Assembly: GCF_900105215.1 (NCBI RefSeq)
Contig: NZ_FOIP01000001.1
Span: forward strand, 124,001 to 188,000
Origin: Lacrimispora sphenoides
GTDB lineage: Bacteria; Bacillota; Clostridia; Lachnospirales; Lachnospiraceae
Direction of reading: 5' to 3'
Length of the DNA: 64,000 nt
Below the pieces are notes generated by a model, which had not been told where the DNA came from, searched no databases, and was given only the letters and a program-made list of their open reading frames with translations. Positions 18,804-27,813 of this stretch are shown here, one piece after another; within the stretch, counting starts at the first letter, position 1, and every line of letters starts with the position of its first letter. Both the position numbers and the translations under genes were made by a program.

Positions 18804-19684
18804 TAGATCTCACCTCCTGAAAGTTTCACTGACTCTATGAAACAACGGGTTGCCATTTCCACGGCGATGTGCTTACGGAAATCCTTTGAGGCCCGCCAGC
18901 TATCACGAGGATTGATATCTTCAAGAATTTCTTTTCCGAAGGCTTCTGCCAGTTCTTTCGATACCGGCTGTCCCTTTGCCAGTCGTTCTGCGCTTTTCGT
19001 GCGCATGGGAATCGGACCTGCTACTCCAAAAGCGATCCTGATGTCTTCTACTGTCTTTTTATCCTCTGACAGCTTGACATTTACGGAACATCCTGTGGTG
19101 GCAATATCCATGGCGTTTCTGTTGGCGTATTTGATATAATGGCCCTTATATCCTTCATAGCTATTCTTTGGTATGATCACCGCCGTCTGAAGTTCTCCCT
19201 CTCTAATATCCACGGTTCCCGCTTTAATATAGAAATCGCTGATAGGGATCCGACGAATGCCTACCGGGCCGGTCAGCTCGATCACTGCATCCCATGCAAA
19301 AAGCGTAGATGCCGAATCCGCTGATGTAACACCGTTGCAGGTGTTTCCTCCGATTGTTGCAATGTTTCTTATCTGGGGACCACCAACCATATCTACTGCT
19401 TCTCCAAGAACGTTGATGTATTCCTGGATGATCGGATCCTTCGTAATATGGGAAAAACTGGTGAGAGAGCCTATGCGTATGGCCTCTTCCTCGTCAAGTT
19501 TCACGCCTCTCATTTCATCGATCATATAAATACTGATCAATTCCTTACCGGCACGTTTTCCTTCTCGCATCTGTATTAAAACATCGCTGCCGCCAGCTAT
19601 GATCTGTGCTTCCGGATGTTCCGTACGCAGCTTTACCGCCTCTTCTACGGTATTTGCTTCATATAATGCTTTCATATCATACAT
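18803..19684 (-). CDS. xdhB: Xanthine dehydrogenase-type FAD-binding subunit
   Basis: 293 residues. The FAD-binding PCMH-type domain shows IIAGGSDVLIQMREGK (about 29-44) and IRNIATIGGNTCNG (about 105), with the CO-dehydrogenase flavoprotein C-terminal domain after residue 170. It takes electrons from XdhC and hands them to NAD or another acceptor. Start ATG 19684 follows GGAGGAATGCTCT; overlap with xdhC is one base and the gap to xdhA is 34 bases. Confidence 0.94.
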   Translation of the reverse strand: MYDMKALYEANTVEEAVKLRTEHPEAQIIAGGSDVLIQMREGKRAGKELISIYMIDEMRGVKLDEEEAIRIGSLTSFSHITKDPIIQEYINVLGEAVDMVGGPQIRNIATIGGNTCNGVTSADSASTLFAWDAVIELTGPVGIRRIPISDFYIKAGTVDIREGELQTAVIIPKNSYEGYKGHYIKYANRNAMDIATTGCSVNVKLSEDKKTVEDIRIAFGVAGPIPMRTKSAERLAKGQPVSKELAEAFGKEILEDINPRDSWRASKDFRKHIAVEMATRCFIESVKLSGGEI

Positions 19685-19718
19685 AGAGCATTCCTCCTTG
19701 CTATCAAGTTGTTACAGT

Positions 19719-22003
19719 TCAGAAAAGTTCCTCTTCCTTGAACCGTTTAAATAAAGCCTGGGATGTCATTGGTATCTGGTACATGCTCACGCCTGTTGCA
19801 TTTAAAATGGCATTACGGATTGCCGGAGCCACCGGACAGGCCGGAGGTTCACCCAGAGACTTTGTTCCAAATGCACTGGTAGGTTCATAATTTTCCACGA
19901 ACTGGGCCTCCAGATGAGGGTGGTCCATGGTAGTAGACAATTTATAATCCAGCAGATTGTCATTTAAAGTTTTTCCAGTTTTTGCGTCAATAAGAAGCTG
20001 TTCTGAAAGGGCATAGCCGATTCCCATACTCATTCCTCCATGGACCTGAGCCTCAGCAAGGGCCGGGTTGATCAGCTGGCCGCAGTCATGGACATTGATG
20101 ATATCAACCAGTTTCACTTTACACATGGGAATATCCACTTCTACCTCGGCAAAGCAGCATCCAAAGGAATAGGCATTGGATTTTATCTGATAAGTACTCT
20201 CAGAGGTCAAATGCTCGCTGTGAGACAGGCTATAAAGAGCCTCCGTGGATAGTTCACCCAAGGTCATAAGTTCTCTTCCATCTGTGGTCCGCACGATCTT
20301 TCCATCTCTGATATCCAGGTTAAAGGACGGCATCCGGGTCAGCTCATAAGCATATTTTAATATCCGCTCTTTTAATAAGAGCGCCGTCTGCTTTATGGCA
20401 AAGCCTCCTACATAGGTCTGCCTTGAGGCATAGGAACCGGTACCAAAGGGAGTGATATCCGTATCCTGGCAAGAAATTACGTGAACCATTTCAAAAGGAA
20501 TTCCCAGGGAAGCTGCTGTCATCTGGGCAAATGCCGTATCAGCACCCTGACCGATCTCCGTCTCCGCCAGCTGCACCTGTACCGATCCATCCTGATTGAG
20601 AACCATACGGCAGGAAGCGGATTCCAGACTGATAGGCCATACCGCCGTGTTATACCAGAATACTGAGCAGCCAACACCCTTGCGTACGGGACCGGTCTGG
20701 TTTTCGTATTCCTTCCTTTTCCGGTCAAAATCTATATATGCCTTTCCCTTTTCCAAACATTGGTTAAAGGTGTCATAGAAGTTTTCGTTTTTAGAAAAAC
20801 CATCCACATAGCCTACGGGCATCAGATTTTTACGGCGGAATTCCACCGGATCCATGCCGATAGCCAAAGCAATGTCATCGGGGTCTGGCTTTCTACTGGG
20901 AACATAGCCTGAGGGATTCCGTAGCCACGCATGGCGCCTGCCACAGGCATATTGGTGAATACTGTATATGCATCGCATTCTATATTTTCGCAGGGATATA
21001 ACTGTGGGAAGGCATTCATGCCCTTTGCTGCAATTCCATGTCCGTGAGAAGCATAGGCTCCCTGATTGGAAAAGCACTCCAGTTTACGTGCGGCAAATGT
21101 ACCGTCAGGGCGCACCCAGCTGATGATATGGCTGCGGATCGCGTGTCTTGTACGATTGCTTACAAATGTTTCCTCCCGGGTTACATCAAGCTTGACCAGC
21201 CGTCCTCCCACGACCTTTGAAAGATAGGCGCAAAGAGGCTCATACAACGCATCCTGCTTATTTCCAAAACCGCCTCCTATATAAGGTTTGATGATGCGGA
21301 CGCTTCCCCATGGGATACCAAGGGCCTGCCCCACTACTCTACGGACGATATGAGGAATCTGGGTAGAAGATACTACCGTTATTTTTCCGTTTTCCATACT
21401 GGCAAAACAAATATGGTTTTCAATATGGCAGTGCTGAACAACGGGAGTGTCATACCACTGGTCAATTTTGGTCAGCCCCGGTTCTTTAATGGCCTCTTCC
21501 AGATTCCCTCTTCTGATGCTGGAATGTCCCAATACGTTACCCGGGTATTTCTCATGAAGACAGGGAGCTCCATCTGCCATAGCCTCTTGGACGTCAAGAA
21601 CAAAGGGATATTCCTCGTATTCCACCTTTAAAGCCGCGATTGCCTGCTTTGCAGCTATTTCATTTTCTGCGATTACTGCTGCCACGTCATCGCCGCAAAA
21701 ACGAACCCGGTCCGTTAAAAGAAGCCGGTCCGCCACATCCTGGTGACTAGGATCTGTTGACCATGGATGGCCTGCTGTTGGGAAATAGATCTTAGGTACA
21801 TCGAAACAAGTCACTACCTTGACCACTCCCGGTATTTTTTCTGCTTCTGAGGTATCAATGGAGGTTACAACCCCATTGGCTTTGGTTGAGTGATAAATCT
21901 TAGCTATCAAAGCATTTCTCTCACAAAGATCATCGGTGTACTTGGATCTTCCCGTGACCTTATCAAGCGCGTCGACACGGGTAACACTTTTTCCGATTAT
22001 CAT
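19719..22003 (-). pseudogene. xdhA: Xanthine dehydrogenase molybdenum-binding subunit, interrupted by a frameshift
   Basis: Two overlapping frames together encode one XdhA of about 761 residues. The first runs from ATG 22003 (AGGAGGAG upstream) through GRSKYTDDL, GGGFGNKQ and GAMRGYGIPQAMFPVESQ, then leaves frame. The second resumes at DDIALAIGMDPVEFRRKNL and runs through GADTAFAQ, GTGSYASRQT and SFGCCFAEVEV to a normal C-terminus. The break lies at the GGGG run 20880-20883 (CCCC on the coding strand); adding one base restores a full protein. This is either a real inactivating deletion, a sequencing error or, less likely, programmed slippage. The gene is otherwise undecayed. Confidence 0.9.
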
Positions 22004-22065
22004 AGTTACTCCTCCTATTTTTAATTCTGATAGTAAGCAGCTTCCCGGTCTTTCCCTTATGAAAA

Positions 22066-22131
22066 GGACTGACGGAGACGAGACTTTTTCAAAGCGTAAA
22101 ATGCTTATCAAAGTGATGTCGCCGCCAGTCC
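22066..22131 (-). terminator. Long imperfect hairpin between the permease and xdhA
   Basis: On the minus strand GGACTG.CGG.GAC pairs with GTC.CCG.CAGTCC, then ACTTT with AAAGT and AAGC with GCTT around a 7-base loop, giving about 24 pairs in 66 bases. TTTT follows on the minus strand. It could be an attenuator ahead of xdhABC or a palindromic repeat. A small CTGAT/ATCAG hairpin lies at about 22153-22168. Confidence 0.55.
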
Positions 22132-22191
22132 CTGTGTCTGTTGACCGGTTATTCTGATTTTAATCAGACTGCTTTATTGGTTAATTTTTTT

Positions 22192-23586
22192 TTATATTAA
22201 TATATATTTCAGCACAAATAATACCGCTAAAACATACATAAGGGTACTGATTTTCTTTTCTTTTGCTTTGCCTGTTATCACATTAATAACGACATAAGAG
22301 ATAACTCCCAGGGAGATTCCCTCGGAAATGCTGTACATAAAAGGCATAGCAATAATTGCGATATAGCATGGAATTGCCTCTGTAAAATCAACAAAATCAA
22401 CCTTTGTGACGGAAGTCAGCATCAGGAATCCCACCACTACAAGAGCCGGAGCCGTAGCAAAGGACGGAATGGCTAAGAAAATCGGGGATAAGAACAGGGA
22501 CAAGCCAAACAGGAGGGCTGAAACCACTGCAGTTAATCCGGTTCTGCCGCCTTCTGCAACACCGGCAGCACTTTCTACAAAGGTAGTGATAGTAGAGGTA
22601 CCGCATAATGCGCCTGCGGTCGTTCCAATGGCATCTGCCAATAATGCACCCTTGATCTGTGGAAGTTTTCCATCTTTATCCAGCATATCTGCTTTGGAGG
22701 CCACACCGATTAAGGTTCCCAGAGTATCAAATACGTCTACAAACAAGAATGCAAACATTACTACAAGGAAATCAAGAGAAATGATTTTGGTAAAATCAAG
22801 TTTGAAAAAGGTTGGGGACATATCCGGAATTCCAAAACCGCCTGAAAAATCAGGGAATACACTGAACATTCCCAGCTCCGGATTCGGTGTGTACAAACCG
22901 ACAGCCTGGCAGATCATACCCAGAATCCATGTAATAATAATTCCCCACAATATATTGCCTTTTACATTTTTTACTACCAGAACGGCTGTAACCAAAATGC
23001 CGATAATTGCTAATAATACTGTAATACCAACGGTAGTAAAGGAACCATCCGCAAGGGCGCCCTTGAAAGAATACATGGTAACGAGAGTTGCGCCATCTAC
23101 AACAATCTTTGCATTCTGCAGTCCGATGAATGCGATAAACAAACCGATACCAACGGATACGGCATGCTTTAAATTCATAGGAATTGCATTAAAAATTGCC
23201 TCTCGCACATTCGTCAGAGAAAGAATGATGAAAATAATACCTTCGACGAATACGGCGGTCAATGCGATCTGCCAGGTATAGCCCATGTTAAGGACTACGG
23301 TATATGCGAAATATGCATTAAGTCCCATACCTGGTGCCAGTACAAAAGGATAATTTGCAAGTCCTGCCATTAAAAGGGTGGCAAACAGTGATCCAAGTGC
23401 AGTAGCCGTAAATACAGCTCCACTGTCCATTCCCGCGGCACTTAAGATGCTTGGGTTGACTGCCAAAATATAAGCCATGGTCATAAATGTGGTAATACCG
23501 GCTACGATTTCGGTCCTTGCATCTGTATGATTCTCAGATAAGTGAAATACCCGTTCTAAGAATCCCCCGCTTTTTTGTGTTTCCAT
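22192..23586 (-). CDS. Purine permease of the AzgA/PbuG (NCS2) family
   Basis: 464 residues, about 12-13 hydrophobic helices. FLERVFHLSENHTDARTEIV, GITTFMTMAYILAVNP and APGMGLNAYFAY at the N-terminus, plus FLFVDVFDTLGTLIGVA and GTSTITTFVESAAGVAEGG, are hallmarks of guanine/hypoxanthine/adenine transporters. It is an inner-membrane proton symporter. It lies between guaD and xdhA in one direction, so guanine or xanthine-type substrates are likely. AAGGAGGT precedes the ATG at 23586. Confidence 0.93.
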   Translation of the reverse strand: METQKSGGFLERVFHLSENHTDARTEIVAGITTFMTMAYILAVNPSILSAAGMDSGAVFTATALGSLFATLLMAGLANYPFVLAPGMGLNAYFAYTVVLNMGYTWQIALTAVFVEGIIFIILSLTNVREAIFNAIPMNLKHAVSVGIGLFIAFIGLQNAKIVVDGATLVTMYSFKGALADGSFTTVGITVLLAIIGILVTAVLVVKNVKGNILWGIIITWILGMICQAVGLYTPNPELGMFSVFPDFSGGFGIPDMSPTFFKLDFTKIISLDFLVVMFAFLFVDVFDTLGTLIGVASKADMLDKDGKLPQIKGALLADAIGTTAGALCGTSTITTFVESAAGVAEGGRTGLTAVVSALLFGLSLFLSPIFLAIPSFATAPALVVVGFLMLTSVTKVDFVDFTEAIPCYIAIIAMPFMYSISEGISLGVISYVVINVITGKAKEKKISTLMYVLAVLFVLKYILI

Positions 23587-23666
23587 ACTTTACCTCCTTG
23601 ATAGTTAGAATATTTTCTTTGCTGTATTAAGATCTGCCCCATGCAGTTCTTTTTAAATTAATAAAG

Positions 23667-24947
23667 CTAAAAAATTCTATTTCCCCCCGTATATTTCCCC
23701 TTTATATGCCTGTCATCGGACAGATAGATGAACCGTTCCAGTCTCTCCCTTAAGTTAAGTTCCTGAGGATGAGGCAAACCGCTGTCATCCAAAATCAAAG
23801 CATCAAATTCATAGCCTTCCAGGAAGCTACCCACCTTTCCAAAGAAAGAGCCTCCGCCTAAGGTTCCTAAATAAAATGCTTCTTCCACGGTAAGTGGCTT
23901 TAAGCTTTCATCTTTTAGCCTCCATCTAAGCTTTGACACCTGAATAGCATCTGCCATAGCGCGGAAAATGGATTCCCCGCTTCCTCCTGCCACGTCAGTT
24001 CCAAGCCCAACATTAAGCTTTCGGTCCAGATAAGTTCTGACCGGAGCGATCCCTGATGATAAGTTGGTATTAGACTGAGGGCAATGAGCGATATAAACCC
24101 CACGCTCTTTTATTAATTCAATTTCCTCTTCGGAAGAAGAAACACAATGAGCCATAACGGTTTTCCCGTTTTCTCCGAACAGGCCGAACTGATCATAAGC
24201 ATCTCCGTAAAATTCTGAAGCCGGGCAAAGTTCTTTTACCCATGCAACCTCTCCCTGGTTTTCCGATAAATGGGACTGAACCGGGAGTCCTTGCTCCTTC
24301 TGCAGCCTTCCCAGCCGTTCCAGCAAATCATCGGTACAGGACGGAATAAACCGGGGTGTTAGGATAGGCTTTACGTTCTCATATTTGGATCCGGTTTCTT
24401 TCAGCCAGAGGAGAGTTTCCTGCTCCGACTCTTCTGCTCCCTGTTCCCGTAAGTAATCCGGCGAATTCCGATCCATATTGACCTTTCCGATCATGGTCTT
24501 TAAACCGGTTTCCTCCATCAGGTCCATTAAAAGCTCTGTGGCCGGCCTGTGAATGGTTCCAAAGATACAGGCCCTTGTAGTAGCACTTTTTTTCATGGAT
24601 TCTGCAAATATTCCATATGCCTTTTTTGCATATTCCAGATCGGCATACTTGGCTTCCTCCGGAAATGTATTGGTGTTCAGCCAATCCAAAAGCTCCAGAT
24701 CCATTCCCAAACCGCGAAAGGCAAACTGAGGCGCATGGATATGAAGATCAACAAGTCCGGGTACAATGAGCATATCTCCAAAGTCTTCCAGAGGATAATC
24801 CGCAAACTGCACCGGAAGCTCTTTGTAAACTCCTGCTGACTTCCCATCCTGACAAACCAGGTACCCCTGCACCACCGTCTTTAACGAGTGGACATCTTCA
24901 CTGTAACAAACGTTCCCTTTTAAAACAAAATTTTTACCACCAGTCAT
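23667..24947 (-). CDS. guaD: Guanine deaminase
   Basis: 426 residues. Converts guanine to xanthine and ammonia. PGLVDLHIHAPQFAFRG (about 58-74) is the guanine-deaminase form of the HxH motif; further zinc and active-site residues are in QSHLSENQGE, MAHCVSSSEEE and LGTDVAGGSG. AGGAGG precedes the ATG. It is the first gene after the riboswitch-like leader at 25033-25176 and feeds xanthine to the xdhABC products downstream. Confidence 0.95.
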   Translation of the reverse strand: MTGGKNFVLKGNVCYSEDVHSLKTVVQGYLVCQDGKSAGVYKELPVQFADYPLEDFGDMLIVPGLVDLHIHAPQFAFRGLGMDLELLDWLNTNTFPEEAKYADLEYAKKAYGIFAESMKKSATTRACIFGTIHRPATELLMDLMEETGLKTMIGKVNMDRNSPDYLREQGAEESEQETLLWLKETGSKYENVKPILTPRFIPSCTDDLLERLGRLQKEQGLPVQSHLSENQGEVAWVKELCPASEFYGDAYDQFGLFGENGKTVMAHCVSSSEEEIELIKERGVYIAHCPQSNTNLSSGIAPVRTYLDRKLNVGLGTDVAGGSGESIFRAMADAIQVSKLRWRLKDESLKPLTVEEAFYLGTLGGGSFFGKVGSFLEGYEFDALILDDSGLPHPQELNLRERLERFIYLSDDRHIKGKYTGGNRIF

Positions 24948-25032
24948 AGAACCTCCTATTCCGTACCAGAAAAATTAAAAATACGGCAGCCATAATTGCG
25001 GCGTTCCATTCATTCTGAAAATTATACGCAAT

Positions 25033-25138
25033 AAAAAACTACCGCTATTTCCATTGTTCACACGCACATCATAAATATACGGCAAAAAAGCCGGACTTAT
25101 TATGGCGTGGAAACTTATAGGCAACTATTACGGTAGTT
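25033..25138 (-). terminator. Riboswitch expression-platform terminator
   Basis: On the minus strand AACTACCG (25138-25131) pairs with CGGTAGTT (25044-25037) just before TTTTTT. Inside, TTTCCA pairs with TGGAAA, and CACGCCATAATAA pairs with TTTATGATGTGCGTG (one bulge, one mismatch), capped by CGGC-TTTTTT-GCCG. The 5' arm overlaps aptamer stem P3, so aptamer folding and this terminator exclude each other. Confidence 0.75.
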
Positions 25139-25176
25139 GGTAGAGACGCTCAACCAATTATGAGCATATATAAGTT
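25112..25176 (-). promoter_or_regulatory. Variant purine riboswitch aptamer upstream of guaD
   Basis: Minus-strand P1 AACTTATA/TATAAGTT (8 pairs), P2 GCTCA/TGAGC with loop TAATTGGT, and P3 CAACTA/TAGTTG with loop CCGTAA. The GG of loop 2 and CC of loop 3 can form the kissing pairs of the family, and the joining strands read TAT, GTCTCTAC and CCT. The specificity C (position 74 by xpt numbering) is kept, which excludes the adenine class. By my alignment A24 is U, U48 is C and A73 is C, unlike standard guanine aptamers. Known variants of this class bind xanthine or 2'-deoxyguanosine, so the ligand should not be assumed to be guanine. Confidence 0.85.
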
Positions 25177-25217
25177 CCTTACTGATACTAAAAAATCCTG
25201 TAATTTGTGACAGGTTG

Positions 25218-25247
25218 ACTATATCATATTGTACAACTATTTGTCAA
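25218..25247 (-). promoter_or_regulatory. Promoter of the guaD-permease-xdhABC operon
   Basis: Minus-strand TTGACA (25247-25242), an 18-base spacer and TATAGT (25223-25218). Transcription from here would begin near 25211, about 35 bases before the riboswitch P1 stem. A small CCTGT/ACAGG hairpin begins the leader. Confidence 0.8.
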
Positions 25248-25365
25248 TACACATTTTATTTTTGTACATTTTTTATAATTAGTAGTATTCTTCCCAACTT
25301 AACCAATAATTGTCGGTAAATAATTCATAGATTTTTTCTATAAATAACTTTTATTCCTGCATGCA

Positions 25366-25417
25366 TAAAAAAAAAGAATCATAAAGAAGCAACCGCAGCC
25401 CTTCTCCTCTGACTCTT
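25366..25417 (-). terminator. Terminator of the selD operon
   Basis: Minus-strand AAGAGTCA pairs with TGATTCTT (one G-T), with inner AGAAG/CTTCT, followed by at least nine T. It lies 45 bases after the DUF3343 stop. The rest of 25248-25461 shows no gene. Confidence 0.75.
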
Positions 25418-25461
25418 TTTGTTTAAATCCGTTAAAATTTTCACGTACTCTATTGAAACGA

Positions 25462-25698
25462 TCAGATCAAATATTCCCCGCACTTCTCAAATCGGAGTCC
25501 CCTCGTCTCCATCCATTTTTCTATCTCTCCGTCCCAGTTAACTGGCATAGCCCAGGAAAGTCCGCAGCCGGAAGAAATCTGTCTGGGAACCGGAATGAGC
25601 CGTCCCGGTATCCCCTCCTTCTGGCATTGGGACTCCATGGCAATGGCCTCTGCCGTTGTTCGAAACGTAATCACAATTTTTTGTTCTTTTTTTCTCAT
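25462..25698 (-). CDS. DUF3343 family protein (putative Se/S carrier-like)
   Basis: 78 residues. The family pattern is visible: a TFRTTAEAIAMESQCQKEG helix, GRLIPVPRQISSGCGLSW with the conserved SSGCG cysteine, and a hydrophobic C-terminus. DUF3343 proteins are annotated as putative selenium/sulfur carriers and recur with selD and cysteine desulfurases. Here it ends the selD-desulfurase-LysR run, 66 bases after lysR, with AGGTAAGAG ahead of its ATG. The biochemical role is unproven. Confidence 0.8.
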   Translation of the reverse strand: MRKKEQKIVITFRTTAEAIAMESQCQKEGIPGRLIPVPRQISSGCGLSWAMPVNWDGEIEKWMETRGLRFEKCGEYLI

Positions 25699-25764
25699 AA
25701 TCTCTTACCTGCGCTGCGTTAATAATACCTGTTTCATAGGTTATTCCAACCTTATAGGAAGCCT

Positions 25765-26670
25765 CTATAAATAAGCATACAGTTCCCGGACAAAACGTAT
25801 AAATAATCTGGCTGCCTTACCAGGCTTGTGATTTTTGCTCCAAACCATGTACAATTTCCGGTAAACCTCCTCGGCCCCCAGCGGAAACCGAAGCAGGGAG
25901 CCCTGCTCTACATAATCATCCACAGCTGCTCCGGATATGATGGAAATCCCCATTGCCGCTTCCACCGACTTTTTAATGGTTTCCTGATTGCTGATGGTCG
26001 CTACAATCTCCAGACGGTTTAAATCGACTCCCATATCCTGTAAATAACGTTCCGCTTCTTTTCTCGTTCCGGAGCCTTCTTCCCGGACGATCCACCGCTC
26101 CTCATAAAACTGTTCTATGGGAAACCCGGTTTTCTCATATTGGCGGTATTTGTCATTATTGGGAGTAATAATCACCAGACGGTCATGATAAAAAGGTTCA
26201 AATACACAGGTGGGATCAGAGCCTGTGGTTCCTGTAAAACCAATTTCCACCTGTCCATCCTGAACCATACGGACCACTTCCATGCTGTCCGCTTCCCTTA
26301 ACTCCAGCTGATTTCCCGGATAGGTTCTGGAAAACAGGGAAAGGATCTGAGGCAGAATATACTGACCGGGCACTGTAGAAGCGCCCACTATGATTTTATT
26401 GGCCGCTTTTGAATCCTTCTGAGTGAAATCCCTCAGAATATTTTTTTCCAGCTGCAGCATCCGCCTTGCATTATCATAAAGCAGCTCTCCCTCACTGGAC
26501 AGCTCCACCTCCTTCGTCGTGCGGACAAACAGCCTGACTCCCAATTCCTTTTCCAAAGAGCTGATATGGGCGCTTACCGTAGGCTGGGTTAAATATAGTT
26601 TCTTGGCAGCCGCAGAAAAGCTTTTTCCTTCCGCTACGCATACAAACGCTTCCAATTGTTTTAAATTCAT
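25765..26670 (-). CDS. LysR family transcriptional regulator
   Basis: 301 residues. N-terminal winged helix-turn-helix MNLKQLEAFVCVAEGKSFSA..LTQPTVSAHIS, then a type-2 periplasmic-binding-like effector domain from about residue 90 (IIVGASTVPGQYILP). Its ATG overlaps the desulfurase stop by 4 bases (ATGA), so it is translated with the selenium genes instead of being divergent from them. It resembles the CysB/SelD-associated LysR proteins found next to selenium modules; its ligand and targets are unknown. Confidence 0.9.
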   Translation of the reverse strand: MNLKQLEAFVCVAEGKSFSAAAKKLYLTQPTVSAHISSLEKELGVRLFVRTTKEVELSSEGELLYDNARRMLQLEKNILRDFTQKDSKAANKIIVGASTVPGQYILPQILSLFSRTYPGNQLELREADSMEVVRMVQDGQVEIGFTGTTGSDPTCVFEPFYHDRLVIITPNNDKYRQYEKTGFPIEQFYEERWIVREEGSGTRKEAERYLQDMGVDLNRLEIVATISNQETIKKSVEAAMGISIISGAAVDDYVEQGSLLRFPLGAEEVYRKLYMVWSKNHKPGKAARLFIRFVRELYAYL

Positions 26671-27809
26671 AGGCTCAGTTCCCTCACAGCAAGAATGGCT
26701 TCGTCAATCTCTTCTTCCTTATTATAGTGGGACATGGAAAAACGCACTGCCCCCTGCTCCACAGTTCCAAGAGCCTGGTGCATAAGAGGGGCACAGTGGG
26801 CTCCCGCCCTGGTATAGATCCCATAGGAGCAGGCCAGCTCGTCAGCTACTTCTCCGGAATCGTAATCCCCTATGTTGAGAGCCACCACCGGAGCACGGCA
26901 AAGAAGGGCTTTTTCTGAAAAGTCTCCATAAACTTTCACTCCCGGAATATCCTTAACCCCTTCATAGAACCGTCTCATAAGAAGAAGCTCTCTCTCCCGG
27001 ATGGTTTCGATTCCAGTTTTCTCAAGATACAAAAGAGCCGCATGAAGGCCTGCAATCCCATGTCCGTTTAAGGTTCCCGCTTCCAAAGCCTCCGGCATCT
27101 CCTCCGGCTGAGTCTTTAAGTAGCTTTTCACTCCGCTTCCTCCCACCATAAAAGGGCGTATGGCAACTCCCTGACGGACACAGATTCCTCCGGTCCCCTG
27201 AGGTCCTAAAAGTCCCTTATGTCCTGTGAAACATAGAACGTGGATCCCCATTTTTTCCATATCAATATCAAACACTCCGGCTGTCTGGGAAGCATCCACC
27301 ACCAGAAGAAGTCCGTTCTTTTTGCAGATTCTTCCAAAAATTTCTAAGTCGTTTATATTTCCAGTTAAGTTGGAGGCATGGGTACAGACCACTGCCTTTG
27401 TATTTTGCTTTATTTTCTTCTCAATATCCTCATACCGGATCCTACCCTTTTTATCTGCGGGAAGGATGGAAAGCTCTAGCCCCTGCTCTTCCATACGGTA
27501 CAAAGGACGCAGCACGGAATTGTGCTCCATCATGGTGGTGATTACATGATCACCCGGTTTAAACAGGCCCTGGATGGCCATGTTTAAGCTGACTGTGGAA
27601 TTGGCTGTAAAGGCCACCCGGGAAGGATCTCCTGCATGAAAAAGCTCTGCAATGAGCCTCCGGGTATCGAAAATCAGGCGGGACGCATCAAGAGACGCCC
27701 CGTGGGCACCCCGGCCGGAATTCCCAAGAGAGCCCATGGCGTCTGCTACCGCCTTTATCACTTCCTCCGGCTTCTGGCAGGAGGTTGCCGCATTATCCAG
27801 ATAAATCAT
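26667..27809 (-). CDS. Cysteine desulfurase / selenocysteine lyase-like class V aminotransferase
   Basis: 380 residues. MIYLDNAATS at the N-terminus; the PLP lysine is in FTGHKGLLGPQG (about residue 199), and the catalytic-loop cysteine in RAGAHCAPLMHQ (about 343). This subgroup accompanies selD and molybdenum-hydroxylase genes rather than isc/suf clusters. It would release sulfur or selenium from cysteine or selenocysteine for the hydroxylase cofactor. Only 4 bases separate it from selD; GAGG lies inside that gap and the selD end. Confidence 0.9.
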   Translation of the reverse strand: MIYLDNAATSCQKPEEVIKAVADAMGSLGNSGRGAHGASLDASRLIFDTRRLIAELFHAGDPSRVAFTANSTVSLNMAIQGLFKPGDHVITTMMEHNSVLRPLYRMEEQGLELSILPADKKGRIRYEDIEKKIKQNTKAVVCTHASNLTGNINDLEIFGRICKKNGLLLVVDASQTAGVFDIDMEKMGIHVLCFTGHKGLLGPQGTGGICVRQGVAIRPFMVGGSGVKSYLKTQPEEMPEALEAGTLNGHGIAGLHAALLYLEKTGIETIRERELLLMRRFYEGVKDIPGVKVYGDFSEKALLCRAPVVALNIGDYDSGEVADELACSYGIYTRAGAHCAPLMHQALGTVEQGAVRFSMSHYNKEEEIDEAILAVRELSL

Positions 27810-27813
27810 GGCC

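Noticed and set aside
19719..22003. Two separate molybdenum-hydroxylase genes
   Set aside because: The frames overlap only by shadow sequence and join seamlessly into one XdhA after a one-base correction.
22406..23281. 291-codon plus-strand open frame opposite the purine permease
   Set aside because: Antisense shadow of a well-conserved membrane protein; Ser/Thr/Pro-rich translation, no ribosome site and no family resemblance.
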